This document shows positions 26,931 through 36,504 of a stretch of 64,000 nucleotides of DNA, in pieces. The notes beneath the pieces were generated by a model. It was not told the DNA's origin. It made no database searches and worked only from the letters and a program-made list of their open reading frames with translations. Location of the stretch: assembly GCA_017533605.1 (NCBI GenBank), contig JAFWKF010000001.1, positions 111,146-175,145 on the forward strand, given 5' to 3'. Source of the DNA: Candidatus Saccharimonadota bacterium (GTDB lineage Bacteria; Patescibacteriota; Saccharimonadia; Saccharimonadales; Saccharimonadaceae). The position numbers were made by a program, and so were the translations under genes. The first letter of the stretch is position 1, and each line of letters opens with the position of its first letter.

Positions 26931-28160
26931 CTATGCCTCCTCTCTGACTAACGCCATACTCATACAGTGCGAACCACCGCGACCACGCGACAGCTCCGAA
27001 CTTGGTATCTCAATTACTTTAATGCCATGCCTTCTTAAGGCCTGGTTCGTGACAAAGTTTCTATCATAAGCCATAACTACGCCCGGGCGAATGCAAAGGA
27101 GATTGACGCCATCGCTCCATTGTTCTCTTTCTGCATCAATTCTGCGACCGTTGCCACATTTAATTAGTTCAACATGGCTTAGGTGTAAGTACTTTTCTAA
27201 AACTTTGGATAGGTTTTGATGGATTTCTACAATTTCAATTTCCCCACCACGACCAGCAGTGATTTCATAAATGGTTGAGATATCCATAATGGCGTCTTGA
27301 ACCGCAAATTTATCAACGTCTACTTGCGTCATCACGGTATCTAGATGCATAAAGCTACGCTCATCCGGAATATCAATAGCTAGCACGTATTTGAACTGAT
27401 TGTTTTTGTCCTTAAACAAACGCTTGGCGAAATCTGAAATGGCGTCTGGCTCAGTTCTTTGTGAAATACCAATAGCCACAACTTCATTTGACAGAACTTG
27501 GATATCGCCACCTTCAATACAATATGGTTCTGTGCGATCATAGTACAATTTGACATCATCATAAAATGGGTGATATTTGAAAATGTATTCGGCGAAAATG
27601 GATTCTCTAGTTCTGGTAACTGACCACATGCGATGCAATGTAGCACCGTGACCTATAGTTGCCATTGGGTCGCGTTGGAACAAGATGTTTGGAATAGGAT
27701 CAATAATCATTCGACCGGTGTCGCGTGTGGCATAAAAACCAGAAATCTTGCCTAGCTTTTTCAACTCAGAAATATCTACACCGGCGATGCACTTTTTGAC
27801 CATGTCGCGAGTGTCTTTGATGGAATTTAGAAAATCAAAACAATGCTTAGCAACTTTTGGTGAGGTGATACCGGCTTCTACAATAAACTGCTCTAGGAAT
27901 TTCTTCCTCACGGTCCGACCGCCAGATTCTAGAGCCTCAGCCATTAAATCTACTAAATAAACTACCTCAATCCCTTCAGCTCTTAAGGCATTGGCATAGG
28001 CATCGTGTTCGGCCTGAGCGACTTTGAGATATGGGATATCATCAAATAGTAACCGTTCCAAAGTATTTGGAGTTAGATTTAAAAATTCGTCACCTGGTCG
28101 GTGCATCAAAACTTTTTTTAATGGTTTGATTTCGCTGAAATTGCAAATTGAATTTCGCAT
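26931..28160 (-). CDS. arcA: Arginine deiminase
   Basis: 409 residues. Hydrolyses arginine to citrulline and ammonia. Seen: FSEIKPLKKVLMHRPG, RDPMATIG, EGGDIQVL, HLDTVMTQVD (catalytic His) and C-terminal SRGRGGSHCMSMAL with the nucleophilic Cys. Length and motifs normal. Its start overlaps the argF stop by 1 bp, so citrulline producer and user are coupled. Together with argF and arcC it yields one ATP per arginine. Confidence 0.97.
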   Translation of the reverse strand: MRNSICNFSEIKPLKKVLMHRPGDEFLNLTPNTLERLLFDDIPYLKVAQAEHDAYANALRAEGIEVVYLVDLMAEALESGGRTVRKKFLEQFIVEAGITSPKVAKHCFDFLNSIKDTRDMVKKCIAGVDISELKKLGKISGFYATRDTGRMIIDPIPNILFQRDPMATIGHGATLHRMWSVTRTRESIFAEYIFKYHPFYDDVKLYYDRTEPYCIEGGDIQVLSNEVVAIGISQRTEPDAISDFAKRLFKDKNNQFKYVLAIDIPDERSFMHLDTVMTQVDVDKFAVQDAIMDISTIYEITAGRGGEIEIVEIHQNLSKVLEKYLHLSHVELIKCGNGRRIDAEREQWSDGVNLLCIRPGVVMAYDRNFVTNQALRRHGIKVIEIPSSELSRGRGGSHCMSMALVREEA

Positions 28161-29161
28161 TATTTTGCCTCCTTTTTATGTAGTGTTAAGAATACTACCG
28201 CTTTAATAGTATGCATACGATTTTCTGCTTGCTCAAATACTAGCGATCTTTCGGACTCAAAGACTTCGTTGGTGACCTCCATCTCTGAAATACCAAACTT
28301 TTCGTTTACGTCGCGTGCGATTGAAGTGTTTAGATCATGGAATGAAGGCAAGCAATGTAAGAATATAGTTGATTCTTTGGCTTTATTCATCATCTCCATA
28401 TTAACTTGGTAAGGCTTTAAGAGTTCGATTCTTTCGCCCCACTTTTCTTGTGGTTCACCAAGAGAAAGCCAAACGTCGGTATAAATAACGTCGGCTTTAC
28501 CATTTAGCTCCGCAATATCTGACGTAATTGTAATAGTTGAGCCATTCTTTTCTGCGATAGGTTGACATTTGTCTATAATCTCATCAGATGGTCTCAAATG
28601 ATTAGGGCCACAGGCAATGAAATTCACGCCCATCTTGGCGCTCATGGCCATTAAGGAATTAGCTACATTGTTACGAGTATCACCCACGAAAGCTAAGGTT
28701 AAACCTTTGAGCTTGCCAAAGTGTTCTAAGATTGTCAAAAAGTCACCGAGTGCCTGAGTAGGATGACACTCATCGGTTAAACCATTCCAGACTGGCACAT
28801 CGGAATACTTGGCTAGATCGTCAACAATTTTTTGGTCAAAACCGCGATACTCAATACCGTCATAAATACGCGACAAAACTCTGGCTGTGTCAGCGATTGA
28901 TTCTTTGTGTCCCATTTGAGAACCAGTAGGGTCAAGGTAGGTCACTCCCATGCCTAGGTCGTACCCTGCTACTTCAAAACTGCATCTAGTTCTGGTTGAG
29001 GTTTTTTCAAACAGAATTGCAATATTCTTATTTGGAAATACCTTATGTGATTGGCCTGTGTGTTTTAACTCTTTAAACTTTTTAGCTGCGGCCAGCATGT
29101 AGTGAAGTTCTTCTTCACTAAAGTCTAGTATTCTTAAAAAGTCTTTCCCATAAAAATCCAT
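28160..29161 (-). CDS. argF: Ornithine carbamoyltransferase (catabolic, ADI pathway)
   Basis: 333 residues. Converts citrulline and phosphate to ornithine and carbamoyl phosphate in this context. Seen: EKTSTRTRCSFEVA (carbamoyl-phosphate loop), HPTQALGDF, DVWLSLGE and FLHCLPSFHD. First gene of the minus-strand ADI operon. AGAAGGG Shine-Dalgarno about 9 bp before ATG and an AT-rich -10 region farther up. Divergent from arcC (77 bp apart). No biosynthetic arginine gene is seen, so a catabolic role is favoured. Confidence 0.96.
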   Translation of the reverse strand: MDFYGKDFLRILDFSEEELHYMLAAAKKFKELKHTGQSHKVFPNKNIAILFEKTSTRTRCSFEVAGYDLGMGVTYLDPTGSQMGHKESIADTARVLSRIYDGIEYRGFDQKIVDDLAKYSDVPVWNGLTDECHPTQALGDFLTILEHFGKLKGLTLAFVGDTRNNVANSLMAMSAKMGVNFIACGPNHLRPSDEIIDKCQPIAEKNGSTITITSDIAELNGKADVIYTDVWLSLGEPQEKWGERIELLKPYQVNMEMMNKAKESTIFLHCLPSFHDLNTSIARDVNEKFGISEMEVTNEVFESERSLVFEQAENRMHTIKAVVFLTLHKKEAK

Positions 29162-29238
29162 TTGATGCCCTTCTTATATATAATATATTATATATTAAGT
29201 CTGTTTTAAGCACAAGTGGTTTATGATATAATTTTAGT

Positions 29239-30177
29239 ATGAAACAACGAATTGTTTTAGCGCTTGGTGGTAATGCTTTACAAAAAAACGGTGAAGCTAC
29301 TGCTGAAGCGCAAAAAAAGGTGGCTGGCGAGGTCGGTGAGGCGATCGCTGAATTAGCTGATAAATACGAAATTATTGTGGCTCACGGTAATGGTCCACAA
29401 ATTGGCAATATTTTGATTCACGAAGAAGAGGCAGCCAGTGAACAGGCACCAGCAATGCCACTAGAAACCGCTGTAGCAATGAGCCAAGGGCAAATTGGTT
29501 ATTGGCTAACTCAGGCTATTAACAATGCATTTGCTAAAAAAGGCAAAACAAAAAAAATAGTAACTGTGGTTTCACAAGTAGTAGTAGACCGCAATGATTC
29601 GGCCTTTAATAATCCCACTAAGCCAATTGGGCAGTTTTATTCTGAAAAAGAAGCTAAGGCTTTGGCGCGTAAAAATAAGTGGACCGTCAAAGAAGATGCT
29701 GGCCGCGGTTGGCGCCGAGTAGTAGCTAGTCCTAAGCCGATTGATATTGTCGAGAAAAAAGCCATTAAGGAGCTCGCTGAAAAAGATATTATTGTGATTG
29801 CAGCTGGTGGTGGCGGCATTCCAGTAATAAGAACTAAAGTTTTGAAACGTTTAAAGGGCATTGACGCAGTAGTTGATAAGGATTATGCCGCTGAAAAACT
29901 AGCCGAACTTGTAAAGGCCGACATTTTTATTTCCGTAACTGCCGTTCCTAATGTTTATATAAACTATGGCACGAAAGATCAAAAACCAATTGAGAAAATA
30001 TCTGCTTCCGAAATCGAAAAACTCAAAAAATATGGTTATTTCAAAGCCGGCTCAATGCTGCCGAAAGTTGAGGCGATGATTAGTTTTGCAAAAAAAGGCG
30101 GCATAGGTATTATTACAGATATTAGCCACTTAAAAGAAGCGCTCAAAGACAAAGCTGGAACTATTGTTTATAAATAA
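29239..30177 (+). CDS. arcC: Carbamate kinase
   Basis: 312 residues. Transfers phosphate from carbamoyl phosphate to ADP, the ATP-forming step of the ADI pathway. Seen: LALGGNALQK, AHGNGPQIGN, GGGGIPV, VDKDYAAEKLA. TATAAT at 29227-29232 is 6 bp before ATG (leaderless), while the divergent argF message has a leader. The stop TAA abuts the pgi stop on the other strand with no gap and no visible terminator. Confidence 0.97.
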   Translation: MKQRIVLALGGNALQKNGEATAEAQKKVAGEVGEAIAELADKYEIIVAHGNGPQIGNILIHEEEAASEQAPAMPLETAVAMSQGQIGYWLTQAINNAFAKKGKTKKIVTVVSQVVVDRNDSAFNNPTKPIGQFYSEKEAKALARKNKWTVKEDAGRGWRRVVASPKPIDIVEKKAIKELAEKDIIVIAAGGGGIPVIRTKVLKRLKGIDAVVDKDYAAEKLAELVKADIFISVTAVPNVYINYGTKDQKPIEKISASEIEKLKKYGYFKAGSMLPKVEAMISFAKKGGIGIITDISHLKEALKDKAGTIVYK

Positions 30178-31302
30178 CTACATTAATCTTTGTAATTCTT
30201 TTTTGTAAGCTTCGACTCCGGGTTGGTCAAATGGGTTAACGCCAAATAGCTTGGCGCTCATAGCACAGGCTAGTTCAAAGAAATAGATTAGTTCGCCAAA
30301 ACCTTTTTCATCAAAAGATGGGACTTTAATGTCTAATACCGGAATACCACCTTCAACGTGTGCGACTCGCACGGCTTTTACGACTTTCTGATTAGTTTCG
30401 TCGGTAGGATAATCTATAATGGTTTCAAATAAATTGCGGCGGCCGTCTTGCATGAATTGGCCCATGGAATGAAGATCGGTTGAATAAATCACCGAGGCAG
30501 GAAAGATGCCCTGCTTGTTTTTCCCCTCTGATTCTCCGAAGAGTTGTTTTAGCCATTCATTAAAATACATAGTGGCGGGTTCAAAGCTGGCAAATACTTC
30601 TGTGTCGTAGTTTTTGGCTGCGAGCTCATAACGCATCCACGCATATTTAGTGGCGGGTTCAACAGCGGATTCAACAGCTTCAGCGGCCCCTTCGATGATT
30701 TTGTCGACATCAATACCCGCTACAGCCATTGGAAGCATGCCGACTGCGCTAAGCACAGAGTATCTACCGCCAATAGAATCTGGCACTACGAAACAAGTGT
30801 AACCAGCAGTGACTGCTTCGTCGTGAAGAGCGCCTTCTTTACGATCAGTGGTAGCATAAATACGAGAACAAGCTTCTTCTTCGCCATATTTTTCAATGAT
30901 TTTTTTCTTAAAAGCGGCAAAGGCAATGGCCGGCTCCAAAGTTGTACCAGATTTAGAAATCACATTAATAGAAAAATCGTGGTCGCCGACTTTTTCTAAG
31001 GCACGGTCTAATTCCCTTTTAGACAAAGAATTCCCAGCATAGATGATTTTAGTTTCAGAATGAGGATGGAGAGCTTCTATGATAGCGCGGTGGCCTAAAT
31101 ACGAACCACCAATACCAATACAAACTAGATATTCACTTTCTTCATTAATTTTTTTGGCGGCTTCTTTAATACGGATAAATTCGCCCATGTCATATTTTTT
31201 AGGTAGGGCAAGCCAGCCACCAAATGGATCGCGAGCGATTTCTTTAATGATTTGGTCAGATTTTGCTAAATCTACTTCTGGGCTAAAATTTACTTCTATC
31301 AT
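30178..31302 (-). CDS. pgi: Glucose-6-phosphate isomerase, short form
   Basis: 374 residues, shorter than Bacillus-type Pgi (about 450). Interconverts glucose-6-P and fructose-6-P. Seen: CIGIGGSYLGHRA, VISKSGTTLEPA, GGRYSVLSAVGMLP, FGESEGKNKQGIFP, and STDLHSMGQFMQDG, with the C-terminal Lys in PGVEAYKKEL. The missing length is at the N-terminus. AACGGAG precedes ATG. Convergent with arcC. Confidence 0.94.
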   Translation of the reverse strand: MIEVNFSPEVDLAKSDQIIKEIARDPFGGWLALPKKYDMGEFIRIKEAAKKINEESEYLVCIGIGGSYLGHRAIIEALHPHSETKIIYAGNSLSKRELDRALEKVGDHDFSINVISKSGTTLEPAIAFAAFKKKIIEKYGEEEACSRIYATTDRKEGALHDEAVTAGYTCFVVPDSIGGRYSVLSAVGMLPMAVAGIDVDKIIEGAAEAVESAVEPATKYAWMRYELAAKNYDTEVFASFEPATMYFNEWLKQLFGESEGKNKQGIFPASVIYSTDLHSMGQFMQDGRRNLFETIIDYPTDETNQKVVKAVRVAHVEGGIPVLDIKVPSFDEKGFGELIYFFELACAMSAKLFGVNPFDQPGVEAYKKELQRLM

Positions 31303-31336
31303 ATTATCTCCGTTTCAGTTACTATTTTATCATACA

Positions 31337-31365
31337 TTGACATATTTGATTAACTGTGTTATAAA
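31337..31365 (+). promoter_or_regulatory. Sigma70-type promoter of the 31400 small gene
   Basis: TTGACA (31337-31342), 17-bp spacer, TATAAA (31360-31365). It lies in the gap behind divergent pgi and points at the small gene. Confidence 0.8.
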
Positions 31366-31399
31366 TAAACGGATGGCTTGCGCAAGGGGGGTGAGAATA

Positions 31400-31657
31400 A
31401 TGTTTAGGGCCATGGCACAACTTAGCATTAATTGTCCACGAGACACGATAATGCTTTTTTTAGAAAATGGGTTTGAGATTCACTTAATTGGTAAAACCAG
31501 CAAAGAGATCAAGCAAAGTGCAGATTTGTCTTTTGAGTCTGCCGAAGAATGCTATTTGCTGTGCGTAGCCAATCTGGAAAAATTCCCAAATTTTGATTTC
31601 TTCACGAAGATATCAAATGATCCTCAAATTCTTTTCCAAATTGAAAAAACATCTTGA
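31400..31657 (+). CDS. Small hypothetical protein (85 aa)
   Basis: 85 residues, MFRAMAQLSINCPRD start. An open frame extends upstream antisense to pgi, but the promoter at 31337 and GGGGGGTGAG Shine-Dalgarno 5 bp before ATG at 31400 define this shorter gene. Mixed alpha/beta pattern (TIMLFLENGFEIHLIG), two Cys in EECYLLC, no signal or membrane segment. Not recognised. A GC-rich hairpin follows at 31695. Confidence 0.6.
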   Translation: MFRAMAQLSINCPRDTIMLFLENGFEIHLIGKTSKEIKQSADLSFESAEECYLLCVANLEKFPNFDFFTKISNDPQILFQIEKTS

Positions 31658-31694
31658 GGGAGCCTCGCCTTCTTCATAGTTGTTCTCCTTTTTC

Positions 31695-31724
31695 GGCCCC
31701 GGCGCAAGCTGGGGCCTACTTTTA
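31695..31724 (+). terminator. Probable terminator after the 31400 gene
   Basis: GGCCCC/GGGGCC stem around GGCGCAAGCT with TACTTTTA downstream; the next element is the tRNA-Leu -10 box. Confidence 0.65.
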
Positions 31725-31744
31725 TGATATAATAAATAGGTAGT

Positions 31745-31831
31745 GCCCCTGTGGCGGAATTGGCAGACGCGCTAGCTTCAGGTGCTAGTGGTAGTAATAC
31801 CGTGCAGGTTCAACCCCTGTCGGGGGCACCA
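31745..31831 (+). tRNA. tRNA-Leu (CAG)
   Basis: 87 nt with long variable arm and encoded CCA. Anticodon stem CTAGC/GCTAG, loop TTCAGGT, anticodon CAG. TATAAT at 31728-31733 is 11 bp upstream. Its 3' end overlaps the last codons of pepN on the other strand by 22 bp. Confidence 0.96.
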
Positions 31832-34230
31832 TGTTTTTTTATAGCCTCGGATACTGCTGTTTGATATTTATTAATTCTTTCAATTCTGGCTTTGATTTCG
31901 TTTTTACCGATATAGATGACTCGCGCCATAGCGGGATCATTGCGCATCGGGTCAAAGAAATTAGTATATTTTTTGTATTCTTCTTCGGTGCGGGCGACTT
32001 TTGCAAAATACATAGGATAATAAGACATAGACTTTTCGCCACCAGTTTCTTTAACGAAATCCCAATTTTTAGTCATCCAATCAAAAGCCTTTGCTTTGGC
32101 TTTTGGGTTTCGGCAAAGATAAACAAATAAGAAAACTTGGTCTTGAGGCTTAACGGCTTTTGCGTCGCCGAGAAGTTTTAATACTTTAGCGAGTTGTTTT
32201 TCATCGTGCACTATTGTTGCTGCCGTCAAATAATCAAACTTAATATCTGGGTCATTAATTGTCTGGAACTTATTTAAAAACTCATCAGTAATGGCTGAGT
32301 CTAGATAAGATTTGGCGCACAAAATGCTTTTACGTATTTCTTTGTCCATTTTTGTGTAGTCATCTTCATATAAATCGGCAAGTTTTTGGAGGCGTTTTTC
32401 ATCGTGAGCAAAATGGTCTAGGGCGAGCAAAGTGGCGCGAAGACGAATAGTGTTTTCGTCATCTTTTTGATTAGTGGTGAGACCAATTTCAGTTAGTTTT
32501 TTATCAATTAATTCGTAGGTAATCTGGCGAAGTATATTTTCTTCTGTAGATTCGGAATCGGTATAAACGCGAAGGCTGCCAATTAAAACTGAAACTTCGT
32601 CCCAAACCGAAGCATAATTTTCGTCTTTGAATTCTAGAGCCAGTGGCACTAAAGAAGCTGGGGATTGTATACCGGCTTGAGTAACTAGGTTGCGGTCAAT
32701 TAGCAAACGAAGCTTTTCTTCTAAGCCGAGTTTATCAAATTTTTCAAGACGAGCATTAAATTCATCTTCTGACAAATTTAAAATATAATGTCCGGACATA
32801 TCCTCGCGGATTTCTGGCAAAGGCCAATCGGATTTAATCATTTTGCCATCAAGTAGGAATCGTTTTTGGGAATACTTTTTAAAATCATCGCCTTCATTGG
32901 TGACAACTGGATAGCCTGGCTTATCAATAAAAGCGTGCATTAATTTCTTTGGATCAAAATCTGCATAGGGTTTTAGCGAATTCCACAAATCATCGCCGAC
33001 AGTGTTTTGATACTTATATTTCTTAAAGTAATCGGTTAAACCTTTGGTAAAGTTTTTCCAGCCCATGAGACGAATCAGCATCAACATGAGCCTGGCGCCT
33101 TTAGCATAAACGATTGCAGCGTCAAACAAAGTAGTGATTTCGGCAGGACTGTGGACTTCTTGATGTACGGATTGAACACCTTCGTGAGCATCGCGTAATA
33201 ATGCTACATGACAGTCACCGATAAAGAACTCTTCAAAGATTTTGTATTCTGGGTGAATATGGTCTACCGCGTAATATTCCATAACACTAGCAAACGATTC
33301 GTTAAGCCACAAATCATCCCACCACTGCATTGTGACTAAATCGCCAAACCATTGGTGTGAGAGTTCGTGCGTGACAGTGAGCGCAATATCTTTTTTGGCA
33401 CCCAAAGTGGCGTCTTTTGTCGCAAGTAGTCTAGCTTCGCGATAAGTCACCAGGCCCCAGTTTTCCATAGCACCGGCTTCAAAATCTGGAATAGCAACTT
33501 GGTCTAACTTTTTTAATGGGTAAGGTTCTTTAAAGTTATCATCATAAAACTCTAAGCTTCTAGCGGCAATTTCATTAGCAAAATCTACCGAATTTATATC
33601 CTGATTCAGTGTACAATATGTTGTAATTTTTACACCATGAGAATTGGTGATGGTTTTACCATGGAACTTGCCAATTACCCATGCGAGCAGATAAGTGCTC
33701 ATTCTGGGAGTCGGCTCAAATGCTGTAGTAATAAAACCAGAGTCAGTATCTTCTTTCTTGGCCACTGGAGTATTTGCTAAAATGATATCGTCCGAATCAG
33801 ATGGTATGGTAATAATAAGTTCAAAGACAGCTTTGGCAGCCGGTTCGTCAATACATGGGAAAGCCTGTCTTGCATAATGGCTTTCAAACTGAGTAGTCAC
33901 AATGGTTTCGGTTTCGCCATTATGTTCGTAAGTAGAAAGATATGCTCCCTCCATGTTTTCATTTAATGTGCCATTATAATGAATTGTAATTTCGGCTTCG
34001 CCTAAAGGAGCTTTGGAAACTATTAATGATTCCCCGTTATTTTTGAATTTATATTCTTTTTCGTTGATCAATACTTTTTCGGTGTTTAGGGCTACAGCAT
34101 GGAACTTAATGGTTTCATTTAAAACTTCTCCGGTAACTGTTACCGTTCCAGAAATTGTTTTCTTATTTTTATTTATATTTAAATCTAAGACATATTTTTC
34201 TGGTCTAAAATAGTCGTAAAATCTCTCCAC
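31810..34230 (-). CDS. pepN: Aminopeptidase N-type M1 metallopeptidase
   Basis: 806 residues. Zinc aminopeptidase removing N-terminal residues from peptides. Seen: substrate-binding GAMENWG, zinc motif HELSHQWFGDLV...WLNESFA, then an ERAP1-like C-terminal helical domain. GTG start at 34230 with AAAGGAGG about 7 bp upstream. No signal peptide, so intracellular or released by lysis. The TGA stop at 31810-31812 lies in the tRNA-Leu T-arm. A peptide-scavenging role fits an organism that ferments arginine and cannot make amino acids (inference). Confidence 0.96.
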   Translation of the reverse strand: MERFYDYFRPEKYVLDLNINKNKKTISGTVTVTGEVLNETIKFHAVALNTEKVLINEKEYKFKNNGESLIVSKAPLGEAEITIHYNGTLNENMEGAYLSTYEHNGETETIVTTQFESHYARQAFPCIDEPAAKAVFELIITIPSDSDDIILANTPVAKKEDTDSGFITTAFEPTPRMSTYLLAWVIGKFHGKTITNSHGVKITTYCTLNQDINSVDFANEIAARSLEFYDDNFKEPYPLKKLDQVAIPDFEAGAMENWGLVTYREARLLATKDATLGAKKDIALTVTHELSHQWFGDLVTMQWWDDLWLNESFASVMEYYAVDHIHPEYKIFEEFFIGDCHVALLRDAHEGVQSVHQEVHSPAEITTLFDAAIVYAKGARLMLMLIRLMGWKNFTKGLTDYFKKYKYQNTVGDDLWNSLKPYADFDPKKLMHAFIDKPGYPVVTNEGDDFKKYSQKRFLLDGKMIKSDWPLPEIREDMSGHYILNLSEDEFNARLEKFDKLGLEEKLRLLIDRNLVTQAGIQSPASLVPLALEFKDENYASVWDEVSVLIGSLRVYTDSESTEENILRQITYELIDKKLTEIGLTTNQKDDENTIRLRATLLALDHFAHDEKRLQKLADLYEDDYTKMDKEIRKSILCAKSYLDSAITDEFLNKFQTINDPDIKFDYLTAATIVHDEKQLAKVLKLLGDAKAVKPQDQVFLFVYLCRNPKAKAKAFDWMTKNWDFVKETGGEKSMSYYPMYFAKVARTEEEYKKYTNFFDPMRNDPAMARVIYIGKNEIKARIERINKYQTAVSEAIKKHGAPDRG

Positions 34231-34245
34231 ACCTACCTCCTTTAG

Positions 34246-36174
34246 TTATTTATATAGTTTGACTGAATCTGGCAATTTGGTTGATTTTAATAATGGTTGA
34301 AGTTCAGCTTCTTCAAGAGTTTCGTGGGCGAGAAGTTCTTCAGCTAGTTTATCAAGTGCAGATTTATTAGCTTTTAAGACTTCTTCGGCGCGCTTAGCAG
34401 CTTCGTCTGAGAGCTTTTTAATCTCGGCGTCAATTTGTTCGGCGGTTTTTTCGGAATAAGGTTTGCCAGTGGTGATAGTATAATAGCCGGTGGCTTCTGA
34501 TGGGAAGACGAGATTACGAAGACCATCGCCCATACCTTCTTCTACAATCATAGATTTGGCAAGTTCGGCTACGTTTTTAAGATCGGAAGAAGCGCCGGTA
34601 GTGATAGCATCTTTGCCAAAAATGAGTTTTTCGGCAACTCGGCCACCCATAGCGCGAGCTAAAATATCTTTTAATTCATAAATGTTCTTGTAGCTACGAT
34701 CTTCTGGCGGTAGGAACCAAGTGACACCACCAGTTTGACCACGTGGAATAATGGTAACTTTGTGCACCGGATCAGAATCTGGCAAAACGTGGCCTACGAT
34801 AGCGTGACCAGCTTCGTGATAGGCAGTGATTTTGCGTTCTTTATCATTCATGACTTTGGATTTTCGTTCTGGGCCGATAGCTACACGTTCAAAGGCTTCG
34901 GTTAAATCTTTGTTAGAAATAGCTTTATGTCCTTCGCGAGCAGCGGTAATAGCGGCCTCGTTAGCGATGTTAGCTAGATCGGCACCGGATGAGCCAGCGG
35001 TTTTCTTAGCAAGAGCTTCTAAATCTACATCTTCTTCTACTGGTTTGCCTTTGAAATGAACTTTTAAGATTTCTAGGCGGTCTTTGCGTTCTGGTAAAGT
35101 GACATTAACGTGGCGGTCAAAACGACCAGGGCGAAGCAAGGCTTTGTCTAACATATCTACACGGTTAGTGGCAGCCATTACAATCACGCCAGAATCATTA
35201 TCAAACCCATCCATTTCTACTAGAATTTGGTTAAGAGTTTGCTCGTCTTCACGACCGGCACCGCCACGGGCATCACGTTTGTGTGCAACGGCGTCAATTT
35301 CATCAATAAAGATAATGGAAGGAGCGTTTTTCTTGGCCCTACTAAATAAATCGCGTACACGAGAAGCACCCACGCCTACAAACATTTCGGCAAATTCAGA
35401 ACCGGAAATTGAGAAGAATGGAACGTTAGCTTCGCCGGCCACGGCGCGAGCCATCAAAGTTTTACCAGTGCCTGGATCACCAGCGAGCAAAACGCCGCGA
35501 GGGATTTTGGCGCCGAGTTTTTCGTATTTTTTAGGACTTTTAAGAAAATCTACGATTTCAGTTAAATCTTGTTTGGCGGATTCGTTACCAGCTACGTCTT
35601 TAAAGGTGACTTTCTTTTTGTCTGGACCGTAGAGCCTGGCGCGCGATTTGCCAAATGACATTGATTGATTATTGGCGGCGCTAGCTTGGCGCATCATCCA
35701 AGCAAAGAAAATAACAATGGCGATAATTGGCACTACGGTCAAAGCAATATCTAACAAAATACCACCTACATCAACTTCGTCTAAATATTCAATGGTGGGA
35801 TAAGTTTCTTGACATTTAGTGAGTTCTTCGCCCTCTAAATCATCGCAATAATTCTTTAAACCTTGATCATAGAGAGTACCGGAGCCGTCTTTACGGGAAG
35901 ATTCGGTAGGTTGGTCTTTACCTTTTAAAGTAATGTCTAAATAATTGCCGGAAACTGTGATTTTGGCAATGTCGCCTTCTGGGTCGTTGGCGCGCTGAAT
36001 AACTTCAGAAATTGGCACCTCGGTTTTAGTAGTGCTATTTTGATTAAAATTATTTATTAATAAATAAACAAAACATATAACAATAAGAGCAAATATGATA
36101 CTCCTAAATGTATTTGATTTATTATTGGCGCCACTGGGGCGACCCTTAGTCTTGTTAGACATGCCTTCTGCCAC
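34246..36174 (-). CDS. ftsH: ATP-dependent zinc metalloprotease FtsH
   Basis: 642 residues. Membrane-bound AAA protease. TM1 about 27-44, an outside loop with an Asp/Glu-rich part, TM2 about 140-160, Walker [42 protein letters not shown], zinc motif [13 protein letters not shown] start with AAGGAG upstream. The family degrades misassembled membrane proteins. It lies 15 bp upstream of pepN, so the two are probably cotranscribed. Confidence 0.97.
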   Translation of the reverse strand: MAEGMSNKTKGRPSGANNKSNTFRSIIFALIVICFVYLLINNFNQNSTTKTEVPISEVIQRANDPEGDIAKITVSGNYLDITLKGKDQPTESSRKDGSGTLYDQGLKNYCDDLEGEELTKCQETYPTIEYLDEVDVGGILLDIALTVVPIIAIVIFFAWMMRQASAANNQSMSFGKSRARLYGPDKKKVTFKDVAGNESAKQDLTEIVDFLKSPKKYEKLGAKIPRGVLLAGDPGTGKTLMARAVAGEANVPFFSISGSEFAEMFVGVGASRVRDLFSRAKKNAPSIIFIDEIDAVAHKRDARGGAGREDEQTLNQILVEMDGFDNDSGVIVMAATNRVDMLDKALLRPGRFDRHVNVTLPERKDRLEILKVHFKGKPVEEDVDLEALAKKTAGSSGADLANIANEAAITAAREGHKAISNKDLTEAFERVAIGPERKSKVMNDKERKITAYHEAGHAIVGHVLPDSDPVHKVTIIPRGQTGGVTWFLPPEDRSYKNIYELKDILARAMGGRVAEKLIFGKDAITTGASSDLKNVAELAKSMIVEEGMGDGLRNLVFPSEATGYYTITTGKPYSEKTAEQIDAEIKKLSDEAAKRAEEVLKANKSALDKLAEELLAHETLEEAELQPLLKSTKLPDSVKLYK

Positions 36175-36242
36175 TTTTTTATCTCCTTAACAATAATATT
36201 TTAGCATAAATATTGATAATTGTGATATAATAATAGTAGCGT

Positions 36243-36318
36243 CAGGGTGTGGCGCAGTTGGTAGCGCGCGACTTTTGGGAAGTCGAGGTCGCTGGTTCGA
36301 GCCCAGTCACCCTGACCA
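36243..36318 (+). tRNA. tRNA-Pro (TGG)
   Basis: 76 nt, acceptor CAGGGTG/CACCCTG, anticodon stem CGACT/AGTCG, loop TTTGGGA, encoded CCA. First of three proline tRNAs in a row. Confidence 0.95.
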
Positions 36319-36340
36319 TTTTTGTGCTATAATAGCCCCA

Positions 36341-36415
36341 CGGGGGTTGGCGCAGTGGTAGCGCGCACGTCTGGGGGGCGTGAGGTCGCCAGTTCGATCC
36401 TGGTACCCCCGACCA
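36341..36415 (+). tRNA. tRNA-Pro (GGG)
   Basis: 75 nt, acceptor CGGGGGT/ACCCCCG, loop CTGGGGG, anticodon GGG, encoded CCA. TATAAT at 36328-36333 is only 7 bp before the first tRNA base, so it may be transcribed without a 5' leader. Confidence 0.95.
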
Positions 36416-36424
36416 GATAATATT

Positions 36425-36500
36425 CAGGGTGTAGCGCAGTTGGTAGCGCGCAGCGTTCGGGACGCTGAGGTCGCGGGTTCAAGTCCCGCCACCCTGACCA
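36425..36500 (+). tRNA. tRNA-Pro (CGG)
   Basis: 76 nt, acceptor CAGGGTG/CACCCTG identical to that of the TGG tRNA, anticodon stem CAGCG/CGCTG, loop TTCGGGA, encoded CCA. Cotranscribed with tRNA-Pro(GGG), 9 bp apart. Confidence 0.95.
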
Positions 36501-36504
36501 TTTT

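Noticed and set aside
31079..31399. Long frame continuous with the 31400 gene
   Set aside because: Antisense to pgi; promoter and Shine-Dalgarno define a start at 31400.
35084..35632. 182-codon open frame antisense to ftsH
   Set aside because: Ser/Pro/Arg-rich shadow frame caused by codon bias of ftsH; no ribosome site or family match.
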